A DNA stretch of 64,000 bases, from assembly GCA_035566015.1 (NCBI GenBank), contig DATMRS010000020.1, positions 575,010-639,009 on the forward strand, in the 5' to 3' direction. Numbering within the stretch: position 1 is the first letter of the stretch; every line of letters starts with the position of its first letter. Position numbers and translations under genes: made by a program. The notes under the pieces were generated by a model, which was not told the origin of the DNA, did not search any database, and saw only the letters and a list, made by a program, of their open reading frames with translations. Source of the DNA: DATMRS01 sp035566015 (GTDB lineage Bacteria; Pseudomonadota; Alphaproteobacteria; Sphingomonadales; Sphingomonadaceae). Positions 8,823 through 17,147 of the stretch are shown here, piece after piece.

Positions 8823-9914
8823 ATGGCGCTTTTCGGCCTCGGCAAGGAACCGTTCTTCGAAGACAAGAACCGCGCCTTCTGGATTCTCCAGTCGGCGGGG
8901 TGGACGGGCTATTTCATCCTCCGTTCACTGGGCGGGCTCGCCAATGCGATGGGGCTGCTCTTTATCCTGCCGACTGCACTCACCACCGCGACCGGCTATT
9001 CGCTCACTCTGCTGATGGCGGCGATCTTCCGCCGTCTCATCGATCAGAAGCCGATCATCACCTGGGGTGTCTCGATCGTCATCCTGATTCTCGCCTCGGC
9101 CGCCTTCTCGACGATTGAGGTGTGGGCGCACGCCACTTTCTATCGCCCCGGATCGATGCCGGTGGGGATCGAGTTCTTCGGCGCGATCCTGCTCGATTTC
9201 GCGCTGCTCGCGGCCTGGTCGGCGCTCTATTACGGCATCAATTTCCATCTGATGCTGCAACGGCAGACCGATCAGCTCCAGCGGCTTGAGACGCAGGCGT
9301 CGGCGGCGCAGCTCGCGATGCTGCGCTATCAGCTCAATCCGCACTTCCTGTTCAACACGCTCAATTCGATCTCGACGCTGGTGCTTTTAAAGCAGACCGA
9401 CCGGGCGAACGCGATGCTCTCGCGTCTCTCCTCCTTTTTGCGCTATACACTGGCCAACGAACCCACCGGCCAGGTGACGCTGGCGCAGGAGGTCGAGACG
9501 CTGAAACTGTATCTTGAGATAGAGAAGATGCGCTTCGAGGAGCGGCTGCGCCCCTCCTTTGCGATCGAGCAGGCGGCCGCGCGCGCCCGCCTGCCGTCGC
9601 TGCTGCTCCAGCCATTGGTCGAAAATGCGATAAAATATGCGGTGACGCCGCAGGAAGAGGGCGCGGACATCAATATTGAAGCACGGGTTGCGATGGATCG
9701 GGTGCAGATCACGGTATCCGATACGGGCCCGGGCTTGATCGAGGGCAGCAATCGCCCCACCTATTCGACAGGCGTGGGCCTCGCGAACACACGGGAGCGG
9801 CTGGCCCAGGCCTATGGCGCGGACCACCGTTTCGAAATTGTCTCGGAACGGGGGGGCGGGTTTGGCGTCATGATCGAAATTCCGTTTCAGACCGAACCCA
9901 AGGAAGCCCCATGA
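8823..9914 (+). CDS. LytS/AlgZ-type sensor histidine kinase
   Basis: 363 aa. Four hydrophobic segments occupy the first ~145 residues with little periplasmic sequence, so it probably senses something in or near the membrane. A short coiled segment (QTDQLQRLETQ) leads to the His_kinase domain, with phosphoacceptor His174 in LNPHFLFNTLNS. The GHKL ATPase domain shows the N-box LLQPLVENAIKYA and the G-boxes DTGPGL and GVGLANTRERL. The stop overlaps the start of the response-regulator gene (ATGA), marking them as a cognate pair. Confidence 0.92.
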   Translation: MALFGLGKEPFFEDKNRAFWILQSAGWTGYFILRSLGGLANAMGLLFILPTALTTATGYSLTLLMAAIFRRLIDQKPIITWGVSIVILILASAAFSTIEVWAHATFYRPGSMPVGIEFFGAILLDFALLAAWSALYYGINFHLMLQRQTDQLQRLETQASAAQLAMLRYQLNPHFLFNTLNSISTLVLLKQTDRANAMLSRLSSFLRYTLANEPTGQVTLAQEVETLKLYLEIEKMRFEERLRPSFAIEQAAARARLPSLLLQPLVENAIKYAVTPQEEGADINIEARVAMDRVQITVSDTGPGLIEGSNRPTYSTGVGLANTRERLAQAYGADHRFEIVSERGGGFGVMIEIPFQTEPKEAP

Positions 9915-10711
9915 CAATTCGCACCATCCTCGTCGACGACGAGCCGCTCGCCATCCAGGGTTTGCAGCTCCGTCTCGAGGCACATGAGGATGTGGAGATC
10001 CTCGACACCTGCCTGAACGGCCGTGAGGCGATCCGCGCCATCAAGACGCACAAGCCCGATCTCGTCTTTCTCGACATCCAGATGCCGGGATTCGACGGCT
10101 TTTCGGTCATTCAGGGGTTGATGGAGATCGAGCCGCCGCTGGTCGTCTTCGTCACCGCCTTCATGGATCATGCGGTCCGTGCCTTCGAAACCGACGCGGT
10201 GGATTATCTGATGAAGCCGGTGGAGACTGACCGGCTGGCCGATACGCTGGACCGCGTCCGCCTGCGCCTTGCGGAGAAACGGTCGGTCGAGGAAGCCGGG
10301 CGGCTGAAGGAAGTGCTGGCCGAAGTGGCGCCCGAGGCCGCTGAATCGCTACCCTGTGCGATCGACACGCCGGCCTCCAGCCGGTTCGAGAAACTCATCA
10401 ATATCAAGGATCGCGGCCAGATATTCCGGGTCGACGTCGACACGATCGAGCGGATCGATGCGGCGGGCGACTATATGTGCATCTATACCGGCGACAACAC
10501 GCTGATCCTGCGCGAGACGATGAAGGATCTGGAAAAGCGCCTCGATCCGCGCCGCTTCCAGCGCGTACACCGCTCGACGATCGTCAATCTCGATCTGGTG
10601 AAGCAGGTGAAGCCGCACACCAACGGCGAATGCTTCCTCGTCCTCGATTCGGGCGCGCAGGTAAAGGTCAGTCGCAGCTATCGCGACGTGGTGGCGCGCT
10701 TCGTTCACTAG
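9911..10711 (+). CDS. LytTR-family response regulator
   Basis: 266 aa. The receiver domain has the acidic pair D9/D10, phosphoacceptor Asp55 in LVFLDIQMPG, and the conserved Thr and Lys segments (FVTAF, LMKPVE). A C-terminal LytTR DNA-binding domain (about 160-265) ends with the typical HRSTIVNL and VSRSYRD. It is coupled to the upstream kinase by a four-base overlap. LytTR regulators usually bind direct repeats upstream of cell-surface or biofilm genes; with a c-di-GMP enzyme upstream, a shared surface-lifestyle role is a reasonable inference. Confidence 0.93.
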   Translation: MTIRTILVDDEPLAIQGLQLRLEAHEDVEILDTCLNGREAIRAIKTHKPDLVFLDIQMPGFDGFSVIQGLMEIEPPLVVFVTAFMDHAVRAFETDAVDYLMKPVETDRLADTLDRVRLRLAEKRSVEEAGRLKEVLAEVAPEAAESLPCAIDTPASSRFEKLINIKDRGQIFRVDVDTIERIDAAGDYMCIYTGDNTLILRETMKDLEKRLDPRRFQRVHRSTIVNLDLVKQVKPHTNGECFLVLDSGAQVKVSRSYRDVVARFVH

Positions 10712-10756
10712 ACAATATCTGCCCGCCTTGACGGGGAGAAATATCCCGCAAGCCTC

Positions 10757-10850
10757 CCCGTCCTTCCCGCGAAGGCGGGATCCATATGCACGGTCACCGC
10801 AGCAGGTCGACACATGGGTCGTATGGATTCCCGCCTTCGCGGGAACGGGA
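10757..10850. repeat. REP/BIME-like inverted repeat element, core type A
   Basis: Inverted ends cccgtccttcccgcgaaggc and gccttcgcgggaacggg, each itself palindromic, enclose a core that reads tccatatgcacggtcaccgc. The core matches the element at 52003-52100. It lies in the 281-bp gap between the convergent LytTR and msrB genes, where it may also act as a bidirectional terminator or mRNA stabiliser. I see no gene in the rest of 10712-10992. Confidence 0.8.
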
Positions 10851-10992
10851 GATTTTGGGGCACCGAAGGGCCGGATCAAGCGGCGGCAATTGTCGCTCAA
10901 TTCCATACAAGTCACACAGCAATAATCAGCGCCGTCGCCTCAGCGGAAGCCGGGGGAAAAGGACTCGGCTTGACCTGTCGCGAACCGTCGGT

Positions 10993-11484
10993 TCAGGCCT
11001 TGCCCGGCGCGAAGGTGAGGGCGACGCCGTTCATGCAATAGCGCTTGCCCGTCGGCGGGGGGCCATCGTTGAAGACATGGCCGTGATGCCCGCCGCACCG
11101 GGCGCAATGAACCTCTGTGCGCGCAAAGCCCAGTTCATGGTCGACGCTGGTGCCCACCGCATGCGGCAGCGGCGCCCAGAAGCTCGGCCAGCCCGTGCCG
11201 CTCTCGAACTTCGTCTTGGATGAGAAGAGCGGCTGTCCGCACCCTTTGCACAGGAAATGGCCGGCGCGATGCTCCTTGAGCAGCGGGCTTGATCCCGGCG
11301 CCTCGGTCGCCGCGTGGCGCAGGGACCGGTACGCCAGGCTGTCGGCGCCGCCGAGCTTCGCCTTCCACTGCGCATCCGTCAACGTATAAGGAAATTTGCC
11401 AGTGGCCGCGCGGCCGGTCGTGATGATGGCGAAGGCCAGTCCCGCGGCTCCGGCACCAAGCAACGAACGCCGTGTCATATCCAT
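10993..11484 (-). CDS. msrB: Tat-exported peptide-methionine (R)-S-oxide reductase
   Basis: 163 aa. The N-terminus reads MDMTRRSLLGAGAAGLAFAI, a twin-arginine signal followed by a hydrophobic stretch and an ATG(K) cleavage region, so the enzyme is predicted to be periplasmic. The MsrB domain holds the zinc cysteines C79/C82 (CKGCG) and C127/C130 (CARCG), the HGHVF segment, and catalytic Cys150 in RYCMNG. It repairs methionine-R-sulfoxide in proteins. Start 11484 is chosen because GGGAGAGA precedes it; the longer ORF start has none. It follows the ABC permease by 40 bases. Confidence 0.9.
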   Translation of the reverse strand: MDMTRRSLLGAGAAGLAFAIITTGRAATGKFPYTLTDAQWKAKLGGADSLAYRSLRHAATEAPGSSPLLKEHRAGHFLCKGCGQPLFSSKTKFESGTGWPSFWAPLPHAVGTSVDHELGFARTEVHCARCGGHHGHVFNDGPPPTGKRYCMNGVALTFAPGKA

Positions 11485-11524
11485 GATCTCTCTCCCGTGG
11501 CGACGCACGCGCGGGGGGAGATCC

Positions 11525-12754
11525 TCAGGCAACGTGCCGACGTCTTTTCAAAAAGGTACGTCCGGAACGCCCTGATTTCAAGACGCTGGTTCGAAAGCGG
11601 GCGGCGGCGATCCGAATGATTGCGGCCACCCAGAGCGCCTGCCACGCGATCGCGAGCAGATGGGGCCATAGTTCGGGACGCTCGGCGGCGCGGGCGATCA
11701 TCGCGAAAGGCGAGCTCCACGGAAACAACGTCGCCGCAATGGCGAGCCCGCCGTCGGGCTGCCCCACGGCGCTCGACGCGAAGGCGACGACACCCAGTTG
11801 CGCCATCGTCACCGGCATCGAGAGCGTCTGCACCTCGCGCACCGTTGAGGCATGTGCGCCGATGCCGAGGAAAAGCGAACCCAGCAGCAGATAACAGCCG
11901 ACGAAGTAGATGAGGCCCAGCGCCGCGAAGGCGGGCCAGCCGACCGCCGGCGGCGAAATCGCGCCGCCCGGCGGGGCGAAGGCCAACAGCGCGACCATCG
12001 CCGCGCCGCCCCAGATCGCGATGCCGGTGAGCGACATGCCGAGCATCGCGATCATCTTGCCGAGGAAGATCGCATCGACCGGCACGGCTGCGGCCAGCAC
12101 CTCGATCACCTTGTTCGATTTCTCCTCGATCAAGTTCGACAGCAGCATCCCCGCCAGGATCATTGTCAGCAGCATCAGCAGGAGCTGGCCGAGCCGCGCG
12201 ATCGTCGTGTGCGACGCGGCATTGTCGCCCGCTGCCTGATCGACGAAGCGCGTTACGATCGCGACCGGTGCGGGAAATGCAGCTCCGGTCCGCGCGATCG
12301 CCTCCGCCTGACGCGCTTCGTCATAGATCAGGCCGAGGCCGCTTTTGACGGCGGTGACGGGGCCGCGCGGACCGACCAGCAGCGGCTTTTGCAGACCTCC
12401 CCGCGCCACGACGATCGCGCCATGTGCGTCATCAGCGAGCAGCGCGCGCGTCTGTGCGTCGGCATCGCCCTGCGGCGCGACGAGTTGAAGGTCGGGCAGC
12501 GAATCGCCGCCCAGCCGCGTTGCGAGGCGACGGCGCGCGGCGACGAAGGCCGCGCCCTCGGCGGGCGGCGCGACCAGCACGACCGTCACCCGCGACGACT
12601 GGCGATCGGCGTCCGCGCCAACGGTGCCGAAGAAAAAGCCCGCGACGATTGGCAGCAACGGACCGATCAGGAAGAGGAGGAACGCCTTCGACCAGACGCT
12701 CGCGACATAATCGCGCCGCGCAATGACGAGCGCCGCGCGCCATAATTCCCTCAT
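11525..12754 (-). CDS. ABC-2 type transporter permease (NatB/YhaP-like)
   Basis: 409 aa. One N-terminal membrane segment is followed by a large extracytoplasmic domain (about 50-185) and five to six C-terminal membrane segments, the usual plan of NatB-type ABC-2 permeases. The LIEEKSNKVIEVLAAAV motif just after the second membrane segment is characteristic. Start 12754 overlaps the stop of the ATPase gene (ATGA); the longer open frame upstream lies inside that gene and is Arg/Ala noise. It forms an exporter with the ATPase; the cargo is unknown (Na+, drug or peptide in relatives). Confidence 0.85.
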   Translation of the reverse strand: MRELWRAALVIARRDYVASVWSKAFLLFLIGPLLPIVAGFFFGTVGADADRQSSRVTVVLVAPPAEGAAFVAARRRLATRLGGDSLPDLQLVAPQGDADAQTRALLADDAHGAIVVARGGLQKPLLVGPRGPVTAVKSGLGLIYDEARQAEAIARTGAAFPAPVAIVTRFVDQAAGDNAASHTTIARLGQLLLMLLTMILAGMLLSNLIEEKSNKVIEVLAAAVPVDAIFLGKMIAMLGMSLTGIAIWGGAAMVALLAFAPPGGAISPPAVGWPAFAALGLIYFVGCYLLLGSLFLGIGAHASTVREVQTLSMPVTMAQLGVVAFASSAVGQPDGGLAIAATLFPWSSPFAMIARAAERPELWPHLLAIAWQALWVAAIIRIAAARFRTSVLKSGRSGRTFLKRRRHVA

Positions 12755-13689
12755 GCCGCCTCCTCCGGACCCGGCACATTCATCGCGCGCGCCGCCGCCT
12801 CGCCGGCGATGGCGACGAACGCATCGTGCAGCCCCGGCCGTTCGATCGACAGCGTTTCGATTCCCGCCTCGCCTGCGATCAGCGCCTGCAGCAGCGGTTC
12901 GATCCCGCCATCGGGCAGCTCGAACCGCCAGAGACCGCCTTCGCGCCGCGCATCGGCGGGCAGCGCGGCGCGCCACGGCCCCCCTTCCGCGCGCGTACCG
13001 AGCCGGACGCGCGGCTTCAGTCGCGCCCGCGCCTCACCCACCGCGCCGTCGAAGCGGATGCGGCCGCTGCCGAGGATCGCGATCCGCTCACACAATCGCT
13101 CGGCATGGGCGATGACGTGGGTGGAGAAGATCACCGTCACCCCCGCCGCCGCCTGCGCGCGAATCAGCTCTTCCAGCCGGCCTTGGCTGAGCGCGTCCAA
13201 TCCCGCGAACGGCTCGTCCAGGACGATCAGCCGGGGCCGGTGGACGAGTGTGCCGAGTAGTTGCACCGTCTGCGCCATGCCTTTGGACAAGGTGCGAATC
13301 GGGCGCGCCGCCGCCTCCGCCAGCCCGTAGGCGGCGAGCAGGTCGTCGGCGCGCACGCGCCCCTCGGCCAACGGCAGGCCACGCAGCGCGCCCATGAACG
13401 CGATCGCGTCGCGCGGCTTCATCGCGGGATAGAGGCCCCGCTCCTCGGGTAGATAACCTACTTCATGCGCGGCGCGGAGCGGTATCGCATGGCCGAGCAG
13501 GCGGCGCTCGCCCGCATCGGGATCGATGATGCCAAGCAGGATGCGCAGCAAGGTTGTCTTGCCCGCGCCATTGGGGCCAAGAAGGCCAAAGATCGTACCC
13601 GCCGGCACGTCGAGGTCGATGCTGTCGAGCACGCAGGCGTTGCCGAAGCGCTTGGCCAACCCGCGCGCCTGAATGGCGCCGGCGGTCAT
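12751..13689 (-). CDS. ABC transporter ATP-binding protein (NatA-like)
   Basis: 312 aa. Walker A is GPNGAGKTT near residue 36-44, the signature is the variant LSKGMAQ, and Walker B is LIVLDEPFAGLD. A C-terminal ~80-residue extension (DUF4162-like) is typical of ABC-2 exporter ATPases. The start directly abuts the stop of the upstream lipoprotein gene, and the end overlaps the permease by four bases, so lipoprotein, ATPase and permease form one transcript. Confidence 0.9.
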   Translation of the reverse strand: MTAGAIQARGLAKRFGNACVLDSIDLDVPAGTIFGLLGPNGAGKTTLLRILLGIIDPDAGERRLLGHAIPLRAAHEVGYLPEERGLYPAMKPRDAIAFMGALRGLPLAEGRVRADDLLAAYGLAEAAARPIRTLSKGMAQTVQLLGTLVHRPRLIVLDEPFAGLDALSQGRLEELIRAQAAAGVTVIFSTHVIAHAERLCERIAILGSGRIRFDGAVGEARARLKPRVRLGTRAEGGPWRAALPADARREGGLWRFELPDGGIEPLLQALIAGEAGIETLSIERPGLHDAFVAIAGEAAARAMNVPGPEEAA

Positions 13690-14061
13690 TCAGCGCGCTT
13701 CCTTGCGCCGGCTGAGCGCGGCAATGCATGAGGCGCGATCGAAATCGTCACCGTTCGGCCGCCGCGCGTCGATGTAGCGGACCACCGGCTCCTTGCCCGC
13801 CACCGGCGGATAGAGATAAGCGTCGAGCACGCAGACGGGGCCGACATATTGCAGCTTGCGCGCCGGGGGCTCGCGCACGTCGAGATCGGGATCGCCGAAC
13901 AGTATCTGCAAGGCGCGGGCATCTTGGCCCATCACGCGGTCGAGGCCCGACGCCTCCAGCACCGGTACGGCCGGCGCGCGCGGGGCCTGCTGCGCAGTGG
14001 TCGTGCAGGCGGCGAGCAAAAGAGTAAGGCCGATGCCGGCGAGCGGACGAAGGCGCATCAT
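13690..14061 (-). CDS. Small lipoprotein of unknown function
   Basis: 123 aa. A signal peptide ends in a lipobox (LLAAC, Cys19), then a mature domain of about 100 residues with two cysteines (in VCVLDAYLYP and SCIAAL) that could form a disulfide. I do not recognise a named family. It is the first gene of the exporter operon and touches the ATPase start, so a role on the periplasmic side of that exporter is possible. Two adjacent ATG codons (14061 and 14058) follow AAGGAAAGG; the first is given. Confidence 0.65.
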   Translation of the reverse strand: MMRLRPLAGIGLTLLLAACTTTAQQAPRAPAVPVLEASGLDRVMGQDARALQILFGDPDLDVREPPARKLQYVGPVCVLDAYLYPPVAGKEPVVRYIDARRPNGDDFDRASCIAALSRRKEAR

Positions 14062-14193
14062 CCGCCTTTCCTTAGAGCAGCTTCCGTCGCCGGGGGAAGC
14101 CGCATTCGATGCATTTGTCCCGACGCGCGACAGCCACCGCCTTGCCCCCTCGCTCTATTGTTCTGCTTCCAAACCGTGTCACTTCCTTTGATT

Positions 14194-14206
14194 TGATTCT
14201 TAATCA
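14194..14206. promoter_or_regulatory. Inverted repeat TGATT-ctt-AATCA upstream of MFS gene
   Basis: A perfect 5+3+5 inverted repeat in an AT-rich patch 40 bases before the MFS start, in the otherwise GC-rich 184-bp divergent gap with the lipoprotein gene. It resembles an operator. It is close to, but not, an Fnr box, which needs a four-base spacer. No regulator is assigned. Confidence 0.35.
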
Positions 14207-14245
14207 TTTTCCTGCGACACGATGATGACTTCAGGAGAGAAAGTG

Positions 14246-15595
14246 ATGGCGTCGATTTCCGTGGCGATCGATCCGGCCGAGCCCGCCGTGGAGACGGGCT
14301 GGCCGAATGCGCGGCGCGCCTGGTACACGGTCGTCATCCTCGCGCTCGTCTCGATGATGTCGAACATCGATCGCGGCATCATCAACCTTCTGGTCGAATC
14401 GATCAAACGCGATCTCGTTCTGTCCGACACGGCGGTCAGCCTGCTCGTCGGTTTCGCTTTCTCCTTTTTCTACATGATCACGGGGCTGCCGATGGCGCGT
14501 GTCGCCGACGCGCGTAGCCGCAAGGTCATCCTGACGGCCGGGCTCACGCTCTGGAGCGCGGCGACCGCGCTCTGCGGGCTCGCCCAGTCCTTCTGGCAGC
14601 TTTTCGCGGCGCGCGGGCTGGTAGGGGCGGGCGAGTCGGTCAAGGGCCCCTGCTCGATGTCGATGATCTCCGATCTCGTGCCGCGCGATCGGCTACCGCG
14701 CGCCTTCGCTATCTATCAACTCGGTATCACCGGCGGCATGGCTGGATCGATGATCATCGGCGGCGTGCTGATCGGCCTCCTCTCGCACATGCCGCCGATC
14801 GAGTTGCCCGCCGGGCTGGTCATCAAGGACTGGCACATGGTGTTCCTGCTGTGCGGCATTCCCGGCCTGCTGCTTGCGCTGCTGATGGTTCTCACGGTGC
14901 GCGAGCCGGTGCGGCGTGGGCGCAAGAACAAGGGATCGGTGCCGATCCGCGAGGTGGCCCGCTTCGTCGGCGGCAATTACCGCATCTATCTGCCGCTGCT
15001 GCTCAGCATCGCGATCGGATCGATCGAAAATTTCGGCATGCTCGTTTGGCGCCCCGCCTTTTTCGAGCGGACCTATGGCTGGGGCCCGGAGATCATCGGG
15101 CCGCTCATTGGCGTCATCATGCTCGTCGCGACGCCGGTGGGCCTCGCGCTCGGCACTGCGCTCGCCGAATATTTCATCCGGCGCAAGCGCGACGACGCGA
15201 TGCTGCGCGTCTGTTTCCTCTCGCACCTCATCTCGCTGCCGCTCGCCATCGCGACGCCGCTGATGCCGACGGCCTGGACGGCGCTGGCGATGGGCATGGC
15301 CGCGTCGATCGCGGGGGCGATGTCGGCGCCGGGGCAGAATTCGGCGATCCAGATCATCACCCCCAACGCGATGCGCGGGCAGGTGAGCGCCATCTACCTG
15401 TTCACGATCAGCGTTATCGGCGGCGGCTTCGGACCGACCGCGATCGCGCTCATCACCGACTATGTCTTCGGCGATCCGGCGATGCTGCGTTACGCGATGG
15501 CCTCTTTCGCGGCGATTGTGGCGCCGATAGGGCTGGGCCTGATCTGGCTGACGCTGAAGCCCTACGCCGCCGCGATCCGCGCGCTGCCCGATTGA
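14246..15595 (+). CDS. MFS transporter (spinster/ACS-like)
   Basis: 449 aa with about twelve membrane segments. The loop between segments 2 and 3 reads GLPMARVADARSRK, the MFS A-motif form; VGAGESVKGPC lies in segment 4. A soluble loop follows segment 6. The start is the ATG at 14246 because CAGGAGAG sits six bases before it; two earlier ATGs at 14222 lack a site. The stop is only seven bases from the end of the convergent malonyl-CoA synthetase gene. It probably moves an organic anion; the neighbour suggests a carboxylate, but this is only inference. Confidence 0.85.
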   Translation: MASISVAIDPAEPAVETGWPNARRAWYTVVILALVSMMSNIDRGIINLLVESIKRDLVLSDTAVSLLVGFAFSFFYMITGLPMARVADARSRKVILTAGLTLWSAATALCGLAQSFWQLFAARGLVGAGESVKGPCSMSMISDLVPRDRLPRAFAIYQLGITGGMAGSMIIGGVLIGLLSHMPPIELPAGLVIKDWHMVFLLCGIPGLLLALLMVLTVREPVRRGRKNKGSVPIREVARFVGGNYRIYLPLLLSIAIGSIENFGMLVWRPAFFERTYGWGPEIIGPLIGVIMLVATPVGLALGTALAEYFIRRKRDDAMLRVCFLSHLISLPLAIATPLMPTAWTALAMGMAASIAGAMSAPGQNSAIQIITPNAMRGQVSAIYLFTISVIGGGFGPTAIALITDYVFGDPAMLRYAMASFAAIVAPIGLGLIWLTLKPYAAAIRALPD

Positions 15596-15601
15596 TCGGC
15601 G

Positions 15602-17125
15602 TCAGGCCGCCGGTTGGCGGAACAGGCCGGCATGTGCCTCGCGCAGCACATTCTTCTGCACCTTGCCCATCGTGTTGCGCGGCAGCGCATCGGCGAACAG
15701 CACCGCCTTCGGCCGCTTGAAACCGGCGAGCCGGGTGGCGAGCGCGGCGAGAATGTCCGCCGCGGCGGGGGCGGCCCCCAGCCGCGGTACGACGACCGCC
15801 ACCACCGCCTCGCCCAAATCGCCGTGCGGCACGCCAATCACCGCCGATTCCTCGACGCCGTCCAGCAGGTCGATCTCGCTTTCTACTTCCTTGGGATAGA
15901 CGTTGAGCCCGCCACTGATTACCAGATCCTTGCCGCGCCCGACAATTTCGACATAGCCGTCCGCGCTGATCCGGCCGAGATCGCCGGTGATGAAGAAACC
16001 GTCCTCCCGGAACTCGGCGGCGGTTTTCTCAGGCATCCGCCAATAGCCCCGGAACACATTCGGGCCGCGCACCTCGATCATTCCGATCGCGCCCGGCGCA
16101 AGCGGCGCGCCGCTCGCCTCATCGACCACGCGCACCTCGACGCCGGGCAGCGCAGGGCCCACCGTGCCCGGCCGCCGCTCGTCCTCATAGGGGTTCGACG
16201 TGTTCATGTTCGTCTCGGTCATGCCATAGCGTTCGAGGATCACATGGCCCGTCGCCTCTTGCCAGGCGCGATGCGTCTCGGCGAGCAGCGGCGCCGATCC
16301 CGAAATGAACAGTCGCATCCCCGCCGTCATCACCCGATCGAGCCGGCCATCAGCGAGCAGGCGGGTATAGAAGGTCGGCACGCCCATCAGCACCGTCGCG
16401 TCGCGCATCCCCGCGACCAGCATGTCGGCATCGAAACGGGGCAGCAGGCGGATCGATGCGCCCGACAGTAAAGAGACGTTGATCGCCACGAATAGCCCAT
16501 GGGTGTGATAGATGGGCAATGCGTGGAGCAGCCGGTCCTCGGGGCCGAAGCGCCACGCCGCCGCAAGTGTAGCGGCGTTCGACAGCAGATTGCCGTGGCT
16601 CAGCATCGCCCCCTTCGAACGACCGGTGGTGCCCGACGTGTAGAGGATAGCCGCAAGATCATCGGGCGAACGCGGGACATCGTCGAACCGCGTCGGCAAG
16701 GCATCGACCCCGTCGAGCAGCGTGCCACCCTGACCGTCATCCTCCAGCGTGCACAAAGTCGCGCCCACCTCGGCGGCCAGTAGAGCGCTCTGCTCCGCTT
16801 TTCCGGGCGACACGACGAACAGGCGCGGCTCGGCATCGCCGAGGAAATAGGCAACCTCAGCCGGCGTATAGGCGGTGTTGAGCGGCAGATAGATCGCGCC
16901 CACACGCAGGCTGGCGAGATAGAGGACCAGCACCTCGGCGCTCTTCTCCACCTGCACGGCGATGCGATCGCCCGGCTCCACGCCGAGCATGACGAGGCGA
17001 TGAGCAAGCCGGGCGGCGCGTTCGAACAGCGCCGCATAGGGGATCGTCCGTCCATCGGGCAGGATCAGGGCGGTGCTCGCCGGCGGCTTTCCAGCGGATA
17101 GCGCGGCAAACAGATTTCCGGTCAT
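15602..17125 (-). CDS. matB: Malonyl-CoA synthetase (acyl-adenylate ligase)
   Basis: 507 aa, the length of MatB. Adenylation-domain motifs are present: YTSGTTGRSKGAMLSHGNLL (P-loop), HTHGLF, GVPTFYTRLL, RYGMTETNMNTSNPY, FFITGDLG, GRGKDLVISGG, and the catalytic lysine in LPRNTMGKVQK. The MTETNMNTSNPY stretch and VEKSAEVLVLYLA match rhizobial MatB closely. It activates malonate (or a 2-substituted malonate) to the CoA ester with ATP. Start 17125 has GGAGGGGG just upstream; the longer frame overlaps the flavoprotein gene. No malonyl-CoA decarboxylase gene is nearby, so this is not a classical matABC operon. Confidence 0.85.
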   Translation of the reverse strand: MTGNLFAALSAGKPPASTALILPDGRTIPYAALFERAARLAHRLVMLGVEPGDRIAVQVEKSAEVLVLYLASLRVGAIYLPLNTAYTPAEVAYFLGDAEPRLFVVSPGKAEQSALLAAEVGATLCTLEDDGQGGTLLDGVDALPTRFDDVPRSPDDLAAILYTSGTTGRSKGAMLSHGNLLSNAATLAAAWRFGPEDRLLHALPIYHTHGLFVAINVSLLSGASIRLLPRFDADMLVAGMRDATVLMGVPTFYTRLLADGRLDRVMTAGMRLFISGSAPLLAETHRAWQEATGHVILERYGMTETNMNTSNPYEDERRPGTVGPALPGVEVRVVDEASGAPLAPGAIGMIEVRGPNVFRGYWRMPEKTAAEFREDGFFITGDLGRISADGYVEIVGRGKDLVISGGLNVYPKEVESEIDLLDGVEESAVIGVPHGDLGEAVVAVVVPRLGAAPAAADILAALATRLAGFKRPKAVLFADALPRNTMGKVQKNVLREAHAGLFRQPAA

Positions 17126-17147
17126 CACCCCCTCCACAGCCCTCAAC

